A stretch of DNA of 6,313 nucleotides from positions 1-6,313 of the forward strand of contig USLV01000084.1 of assembly GCA_900555705.1 (NCBI GenBank), read 5' to 3'. This document shows, piece by piece, positions 1 to 5,100 of the stretch. Within the stretch, counting starts at the first letter, position 1, and each line of letters begins with the position of its first letter. Source of the DNA: an uncultured Oscillospiraceae bacterium (GTDB lineage Bacteria > Bacillota > Clostridia > Oscillospirales > Acutalibacteraceae). The translations under genes and the position numbers were made by a program. The notes under the pieces were generated by a model. It worked only from the letters and a program-made list of their open reading frames with translations, searched no databases and was not told where the DNA came from.

Positions 1-302
1 ATGTGGATGCTAGACAACTTACATTTTCCTGTATAGGACTTAAGAGACGGAGTCATTTTCCCGTCTCTTTTTTCAAATATTTCCTCGGCATATTCACGAA
101 TTTCTGTTGCAATAGCTGGCTTTCCTCTTCCCAAAGTAGAAAAGATTCGTGCCCAAAAGCGTGCAAATCGGGATTCGGCCCGATAGATAATGGCAATAAT
201 GAATAAATTTTGAACGGATTTCCGGTCACAACCAACAAAGACGCAAGTTTTGTGACATCCTACTAAAAAATTGGGCGTCAGGGAGAAGATACCTATTGAC
301 AT
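1..302 (-). CDS. Uncertain partial ORF, unknown function, runs off left edge
   Basis: On the minus strand the frame starting with ATG at 302-300 stays open for 100 codons and leaves the window at its left edge; an in-frame TAA lies just upstream at 309-311. I do not recognise the product. The first ~40 residues (Cys-rich, with two VGC motifs) look unlike a protein core. Residues ~40-83 look more protein-like, with many Arg, Glu and Ala, including the stretch ATEIREYAEEIFEKRDGK, which could form an amphipathic helix. Points against: no Shine-Dalgarno sequence precedes the ATG, the ATG overlaps the -35 box of the rightward promoter, the frame reads straight through the rightward terminator hairpin at 42-73, and codon use is A/T-rich, unlike the two large genes. 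It may be a real small gene, the start of a longer one, a decayed remnant, or a chance open frame. Confidence 0.25.
   Translation of the reverse strand, partial: MSIGIFSLTPNFLVGCHKTCVFVGCDRKSVQNLFIIAIIYRAESRFARFWARIFSTLGRGKPAIATEIREYAEEIFEKRDGKMTPSLKSYTGKCKLSSIH
42..73 (+). terminator. Rho-independent terminator, rightward
   Basis: A perfect 9-bp stem, AAGAGACGG (42-50) with CCGTCTCTT (61-69), encloses a 10-nt loop and runs directly into a six-T tract (68-73). The T tract is only on the plus-strand side, so termination is rightward. It probably ends a transcript entering from the left; plus-strand stop codons at 11-13 and 34-36 could be the end of that upstream gene, but too little of it is in the window to tell. 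It isolates the downstream promoter from read-through. Confidence 0.7.
167..184. repeat. Short inverted repeat (6-bp arms)
   Basis: ATCGGG (167-172) and CCCGAT (179-184) are perfect reverse complements separated by six bases. There is no T tract on either side, so it is not a terminator. It lies in the A+T-rich intergenic region and may be a hairpin, an operator half-site pair or chance. Confidence 0.3.
225..256. repeat. Inverted repeat upstream of promoter, possible operator or RNA stem
   Basis: GTCACAA (225-231) and TTGTGAC (250-256) are perfect 7-bp inverted repeats with an 18-bp spacer. Their right edge is about 40 bp upstream of the -35 box at 296. The arm-to-arm centre distance is 25 bp, between two and two and a half helical turns, which would be compatible with a dimeric regulator. 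No named operator is recognised. It could equally be the stem of an RNA reading in from elsewhere. Confidence 0.35.
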
Positions 303-324
303 TCGCTGTTAATTGATATATGAT
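296..324 (+). promoter_or_regulatory. Housekeeping sigma (sigma-70/sigma-A) promoter
   Basis: A perfect -35 box TTGACA (296-301) is followed after exactly 17 bp by TATGAT (319-324), one base from the TATAAT consensus. Transcription would be expected to start near 331, giving a leader of about 77 nt before the start codon at 408. The flanking DNA is A+T-rich. This is the only convincing promoter seen in the window and should drive the 517-residue surface protein gene, possibly with the long gene downstream. Confidence 0.8.
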
Positions 325-346
325 AATAATCGTCAAGGGCCGACTG

Positions 347-368
347 GCCGGTTCCCACCCGGGAAGGC
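347..368 (+). other. Leader hairpin in 5' UTR
   Basis: In the untranslated leader, GCC (347-349) pairs with GGC (366-368) and TTCCC (352-356) pairs with GGGAA (361-365), leaving a two-base bulge and an ACCC loop. A competing four-pair GGCC stem (338-341 with 346-349) overlaps it, so two folds exclude each other. There is no T tract. The ribosome binding site at 395-400 lies outside the stem. It could protect the 5' end or take part in regulation; no known riboswitch class is recognised. Confidence 0.35.
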
Positions 369-394
369 GAGCGGCGGCTTACATATTATTTTAT

Positions 395-400
395 AGGAGG
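395..400 (+). promoter_or_regulatory. Shine-Dalgarno site of the 408 gene
   Basis: AGGAGG lies seven bases upstream of the ATG at 408, a perfect core match at optimal spacing. It fixes the start codon choice and predicts strong translation. Confidence 0.9.
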
Positions 401-407
401 ATTCCCT

Positions 408-1961
408 ATGAGAAAAGCATCCAGACTGTTGGCTGTCTTGATGGCCGCGCTGCTGTTGTTCTCCGTTGCTGCCGTTGGTATCAGCGCGGATCGTCACAGT
501 GCGCCCCCGAGTACGCCGCCGACGAAGACCATTCAGAAGATGGACAAAAAACCGACCATTGATGGCAAGATTGATGCCAACGAGGGTTGGGGAGCCGCTG
601 TTGTTTCCTTCAGCGACAAGAACTTCGACGAGAAGACCGGTGGTCTCTGGTCCGACAAGAACATTGACGGCCTGACCTTCAAGCCGATGACCCCCGCGAC
701 TGTCAATGCGTACATGGGCTGGGACGAGACCACGTTCTATTTCGCCCTGACCACGCAGCAGGCTAAGCACACCAACACCGAGCACAACAAGCTCGACCTC
801 TGGAAGGGCGACTGCCTCCAGATCCAGATTTCGAACAAAGAGGGCGGCACGCGGTATGAGATGGGCTTCGCCTACTCGACCTTTGGCCCGAAGAACCGCC
901 TCGCTTACCAGTGGTTCCCGCTGCCCGCTAAGGAGCTGCCGAACGGCAAAAAGAACGGCTACTTCTATGCGGATCGCAACGAGAGCACCAAGACGACCAC
1001 CTATGAGATTGCGTTGAAGGCCGATATGTTCGGCGGCAGCAAGCTGACTGCGAACAGCAAGATTCCGTTCTCCTTCGCGCTGCACCTGTTCGAAGAGTCC
1101 ACCGATCCGCTCGCGGAGAGCTCCGGCTGCTTCTATGAGTGGGCCAGCGGCGTTGTCGGCGGCGACCTCGAGAAGGACATCAAGCAGGCCGCGGTTCTGA
1201 CGCTCGGCACGCAGTCCAATAGTGGCGGCAACGTTAAGCCGGATCCGACCACCAAGCCGGCCCCGACTAAGACCAATGCGCCTGAGCCGAACAAGACCAC
1301 TAAACAGGAGACGAACAAAACTAACGCGCCTGGCCCGAACAAGACCAATGCGCCTGGCCCGAACAAGACCAACAATCAGCAGACCAATGCGCCGATCAAC
1401 ACCACTGTTGGCGGTGGTGATGTGACCGAGGCGCCGACCACGACTCTGCCGGATCTGGATGAGCCTCTGCTGGAAAGAGTGCTGAAAGATCTCACTGAGG
1501 TCACCGATGAGGCGATCGTGAGCGCGCTGGCCGAGGCTGCGGACATGGATTCTGTGAAAGTGCAGACCGGCAATCCGGACGGCAAGTTCCTGCTGGTTGC
1601 GGACGATTTCCTGACTGTCTACTACCTCGACGGCGAGGAGTACAAGGCGATGGATCCCGACACCGAGTCGGTGGAAGGCATGTTCGTCTATGAGAACGAA
1701 GTCGGCGCCGAGACCGTTTATCTGGTTCTCCCGGCGGATCCCACCACTGTGGCTCCGGTTGAGACCACGGCTGCGGCGGACAACGACAATGTCACCACCA
1801 AGAAGGTTGCGACTACGGCTGCCGGCTCTACAGATGACGGCGACAGCGAGGGCGGTTTCCCGGTTTGGGCGATCATCCTGATCGTGGTTGTTGTGGTTGC
1901 CGGTGCTGGTGTTGCGGCGTTCTTCATCATCAAGAAGAAGAAGGACGGCGGCCTCCAGTAA
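408..1961 (+). CDS. Exported, membrane-anchored protein with CBM9/DOMON-like domain
   Basis: Complete 517-residue protein, probably displayed on the cell surface. Residues 1-27 form a signal peptide (MRKASR, hydrophobic core, likely cleavage after ISA). Residues ~43-268 resemble the CBM9-like/DOMON beta-sandwich family: PTIDGKID (49-56), the VNAYMGWDETTFYFA strand pair (99-113), the LWKGDCLQIQI strand, YEIALK (199-204) and FALHLFEES. Members commonly bind carbohydrates or haem; ligand unknown here. Cys136 and Cys241 could form a disulfide. A Thr/Pro/Asn linker (269-348) includes five 8-residue repeats. Residues ~349-444 are an acidic domain I do not recognise. A Thr-rich stalk (445-485), one transmembrane segment (486-508) and KKKKDGGLQ follow; the end looks like a stop-transfer anchor. 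No LPXTG motif and no catalytic domain are seen. It probably binds a glycan or acts as an adhesin. The start is supported by AGGAGG at ideal spacing. Confidence 0.88.
   Translation: MRKASRLLAVLMAALLLFSVAAVGISADRHSAPPSTPPTKTIQKMDKKPTIDGKIDANEGWGAAVVSFSDKNFDEKTGGLWSDKNIDGLTFKPMTPATVNAYMGWDETTFYFALTTQQAKHTNTEHNKLDLWKGDCLQIQISNKEGGTRYEMGFAYSTFGPKNRLAYQWFPLPAKELPNGKKNGYFYADRNESTKTTTYEIALKADMFGGSKLTANSKIPFSFALHLFEESTDPLAESSGCFYEWASGVVGGDLEKDIKQAAVLTLGTQSNSGGNVKPDPTTKPAPTKTNAPEPNKTTKQETNKTNAPGPNKTNAPGPNKTNNQQTNAPINTTVGGGDVTEAPTTTLPDLDEPLLERVLKDLTEVTDEAIVSALAEAADMDSVKVQTGNPDGKFLLVADDFLTVYYLDGEEYKAMDPDTESVEGMFVYENEVGAETVYLVLPADPTTVAPVETTAAADNDNVTTKKVATTAAGSTDDGDSEGGFPVWAIILIVVVVVAGAGVAAFFIIKKKKDGGLQ
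1269..1388 (+). repeat. Five tandem 24-bp units encoding an 8-residue Thr/Asn/Pro linker repeat
   Basis: In-frame units begin at 1269, 1293, 1317, 1341 and 1365. They read KTNAPEPN, KTTKQETN, KTNAPGPN, KTNAPGPN and KTNNQQTN (residues 288-327). Units three and four are identical in protein and nearly so in DNA; units two and five have diverged. Each unit is a multiple of three, so gain or loss of copies would change linker length without breaking the frame. The repeat gives a flexible extracellular spacer between the CBM9-like domain and the membrane-proximal part. Several Asn-Lys-Thr sites fit an N-x-T sequon, but bacterial glycosylation is not implied. Confidence 0.85.
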
Positions 1962-2020
1962 TGTCAACCTGTTGCCCTGAGAATGAAAAACAGATTGAAT
2001 AGACCACCTGGTTGATTCCG

Positions 2021-2037
2021 ACTTTCGAAAAGAAAGT
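2021..2037 (+). other. Small intergenic hairpin
   Basis: ACTTTC (2021-2026) and GAAAGT (2032-2037) form a perfect six-pair stem around a GAAAA loop, about 60 nt after the stop codon of the preceding gene. It is weak and has no T tract, so its role is unclear. Together with the strong hairpin at 2080-2121 it makes the gap between the two genes structured. Confidence 0.3.
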
Positions 2038-2079
2038 GTTCCGAATTCTGATGGGCAGCGAGTGGAATCATGTTGGATT

Positions 2080-2121
2080 GCAACGTATGCCCGGACAACT
2101 GCTTGTCCGGGCATACCTTGC
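2080..2121 (+). other. Strong intergenic stem-loop without U-tract
   Basis: GTATGCCCGGACAA (2085-2098) is perfectly complementary to TTGTCCGGGCATAC (2103-2116) across a CTGC loop. After one C-C mismatch (2084/2117), GCAA (2080-2083) pairs with TTGC (2118-2121), giving 18 pairs in total. The sequence after it is CATAAAAG, so the U-tract of a classical intrinsic terminator is missing on the plus strand, and none is present on the minus side either. The structure ends about ten bases before the ribosome binding site of the next gene. Possible roles are an mRNA processing or stabilising element between two cotranscribed genes, an atypical terminator, or a dyad bound by a protein. Confidence 0.85.
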
Positions 2122-2131
2122 ATAAAAGTAT

Positions 2132-2138
2132 GGAAAGG
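2132..2138 (+). promoter_or_regulatory. Likely Shine-Dalgarno site of the 2150 gene
   Basis: GGAAAGG ends 11 bases upstream of the ATG at 2150. It is weaker and somewhat farther away than the site of the upstream gene. An in-frame TAA at 2123-2125 rules out an earlier start, and the next in-frame ATG (2165) would shorten the basic n-region of the signal peptide. Confidence 0.6.
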
Positions 2139-2149
2139 CGCGTGAGAAC

Positions 2150-5100
2150 ATGTTCAAAAAGTCAATGGCATGGATTTTGTCCCTGGCACTTCTGGTCGGA
2201 TCCATCGGTACTTTTGCGTTCTTTAGCCTGGCCGAGGATGAGGCCATTCCGACTTATGCAAAATTGGATCTTTCCACTGGTGAAGCGGTAGCCGTTAACG
2301 GTGAGGCGACACATAACCATGCGCAGGGCGAAACCAAAATGGCGGACGGCAACTTTGCCCGCTGGTATCCGGTGCACAACGCGGGCTTTGGCTTTAAAGT
2401 GAACGAGGGCCTCTTCGCGAAGGGCGAGGATGTCTCGGTTCTGGTGGAGTATTATCTGCCGAAAGCTACTATGGTCGGCGAGAAGGCTGCGGGCGATGTG
2501 GAGATCGCGGCTGCTTCCGACAACACCCGTCTGGCTATTATGTACCCGCATGGTGTGACGCAGGACGACAATTATGTCGTTAAGACTGAAGTGCAAAACA
2601 GCAGTACGCTGCGCCACCAGGCGGCTAGCGGAACGGTCGGAGCGCCTGCGGACAAATGGAATGTCGCGATTGTCCATCTGGACGGCGCGGACTTCTCGAC
2701 GAACAGCCGCGAACTGCAGTTCATTTCCTGGAATGGCACCAATGAGTGGGACGGCTGGTTCGTCCGCAGTGTCACGGTTGCCAAGACCAGCGAAGTCAAA
2801 AAGGTTGTGAATTATGCCTATTCTGATCTGAATGAGGAGATCCCCTTCTATCCCGCATACAAGGGCGGCTCGATTGGTCTGAATATGTATAACGGTGAAG
2901 GCAAGACAGAGGCGGTTTACAGTGTTGTGGAGGGTAAAGAGGCTGTCACAATTGATAGCGGTTATCTCTTTGTCTCTGCTGACCGTTCGATCGTGCCGAC
3001 GGATGCCGTCAATGTGGCGGTGGAGATTGAATATCTGGACAAGGGCACCCGTACGATGAATCTCCAGTACAACTCGACGGACACGGCTCTGGGCGAGCCT
3101 GGCCAGCATTTTAAAGGCAGCGAAAACATTACCTTTACGAATACGAACGAATGGAAGACGGCGGTTATTCGGCTGACGGACGCGGCTTTTAACGGCAAGG
3201 CGAACGGCGGCGACTTCCGGATTCCCTCCTCTGATCAGCAGCTGACCATTGCTTCCGTCAAGGTGGGTCTCTATTTCGACAAGACGGCGCTTGAGACCGC
3301 GCTGGCGGACGAAGTGACCGATCTGACCGAGTATACGGAGGAGTCGGCTGCCGCGTATACGGCGGCACTTGGCACCGCAAAGGCCGTTGCGGCGGACACC
3401 TTTGCGTCGGAAGAGGCGATTGCCAATGCGGCGACTGCTTTGACTTCGGCGAAAGACGCCCTCAAGAAGCCGGATACGCGGTATACGCTGAATGGTGCCG
3501 GCTGGAGTGCCGACGGGAACGCGCACGAGCTGCTGAACAGCACGATTGTTGAGAAGGAAGGCTACTATGCCGCACTGATTAAACACAATCATCTTCTCGC
3601 GGTCAAGGATGTCAATGAACTGCTGAAGGGCGTCTCGAACGTGACGTTTGAAATGACCTATTGGCTCTCCACCAATGAGGACTATGCCGGAGATAGGGAC
3701 AAGATCCATCCGGCCAACCGTCGTCTCTTCATCGAATACAGCGGCGGCAAAAACGATAAGAGCGGCGAAGAGATGTACAATGTCGCAAAGCTCGAAACCG
3801 GCAAGTGGGCGACGCTGACCAAGGTGGTCACGGATGCCAACATGACGCACAACTGGCAGGGAGCCGACTTCGGCGTGCATTTCTTTGATGAGGGCGACGA
3901 GGGTATCTATATCCGCTCCTTCAAGGCCTATGCAACCGACGATCCCACGAAGGTGGTTTCGATTGATTTTGCGGCCGTGTCGCAGGAGCCGGATCCGGTT
4001 GAGGAGCCTTATACGCTGACCAATGCGACCTGGAATCCGGCTGCGGATACCGATACCGCTAATGCGCACTACGGCACGATTGTGCAGGTCGACTATAAGG
4101 ATGGCCGCAAGACCTATGCGCGTGCGCTGCCGGATCACAACCGTGGTCTCGCCATTGGCGATGCCAACGGGACACTGGACGGCGTATCCAATATCACCTT
4201 TGAATTTGAGTATTATCTCCCGGTGATCGAGGGTGATACGGCTCTTGTGAACGATGCCAAGAATCGCCGCTTCCGTATCGACTATCTGGGAGATAACGGC
4301 GAGGGCGGTTCTGCCGGTAAGAGCGATGCCGAGAAGACCATCGCGAGCGGCAATGCCAAAGAGGGCGAATGGGCAACCTATAAGCTCGAGGTAACCAATG
4401 CGAAGTTTAACCAGAGTATGTGGAACAAGGCAGACTTCCGCGTGCTGTATTATTGGGGCGACAAGGCTTCGCAGCATGAACCCATGCTGGTTCGTTCGCT
4501 GAAGGCCTATGCGACCGAGGATCCCACCAAGGTGGTTTCGATCGAGTTCACAGCTGATGCGGAGAAGACGCCGGATCCCGATCCGGAAGTGAAGCTCGTC
4601 AACACGGGTGACACGGTCGATCCGGAAAAGGGACTCGAGATCAAGCAGGATAAGACCTTCGGCTTCCAGTTCCAGGAGATTCTGGGCTTGGAGACCGGCA
4701 AGCAGTATGATGTAAAGGTCACGTTCAACTACATGATTCCCGCCGAGGGCGGCAAGGCTCCCGACTGGTGGCAGGTGCACGCCTATGGCGAGGATTTCCT
4801 GACCGCGAATGGCGGCAGTGCGGAGAAGCCGCAGTATACGGGCGGCGGCATGTTTGCGCCGACCGACGGCTTCCAGCAGGGCGGTGCGGAGATCAGGAAC
4901 ACGTGGTTCAATGAGAATGCCGAAAAAGACACCTGGGTGACCGGTTCGATCACCCTGCCGAAGATGAACATCGCCGATCTGACGGCGGAGGGCATCGATC
5001 AGGGCAAGCTGTATGATGTGGAATTCCACATTGTCGGCGGCGGTGAGACGGATCCCTGCCTGTTCTGGCTGAAGGGCGTGAAGTTCGAGGCCAATGGAAA

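Noticed and set aside
3..206. Plus-strand 67-codon frame
   Set aside because: It reads through the terminator hairpin, has no ribosome binding site in the window, and its Cys/Ser/Phe-rich product does not look like a protein.
53..238. Minus-strand 61-codon frame
   Set aside because: No convincing ribosome binding site and no protein-like pattern; the alternative minus frame from 302 is longer and more protein-like, though itself uncertain.
331..407. Riboswitch in the leader of the 408 gene
   Set aside because: The leader is only about 77 nt and matches no riboswitch consensus I know; only a short bulged hairpin is visible.
1930..1961. Sortase (LPXTG-type) anchor at the end of the 517-residue protein
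   Set aside because: No LPXTG-like motif precedes the hydrophobic segment; the end fits a stop-transfer membrane anchor.
2080..2121. Classical Rho-independent terminator
   Set aside because: The stem is strong but no T tract follows on the plus strand or, read the other way, on the minus strand.
333..2123. Minus-strand 596-codon open frame
   Set aside because: Codon-aligned shadow of the 408-1961 gene for the same reason; it also crosses the leader and the intergenic hairpin and has a low-complexity Arg/Leu/Val composition.
2070..2291. Plus-strand 73-codon frame starting in the intergenic gap
   Set aside because: It runs through the strong hairpin and then overlaps the signal peptide region of the 2150 gene in another frame.
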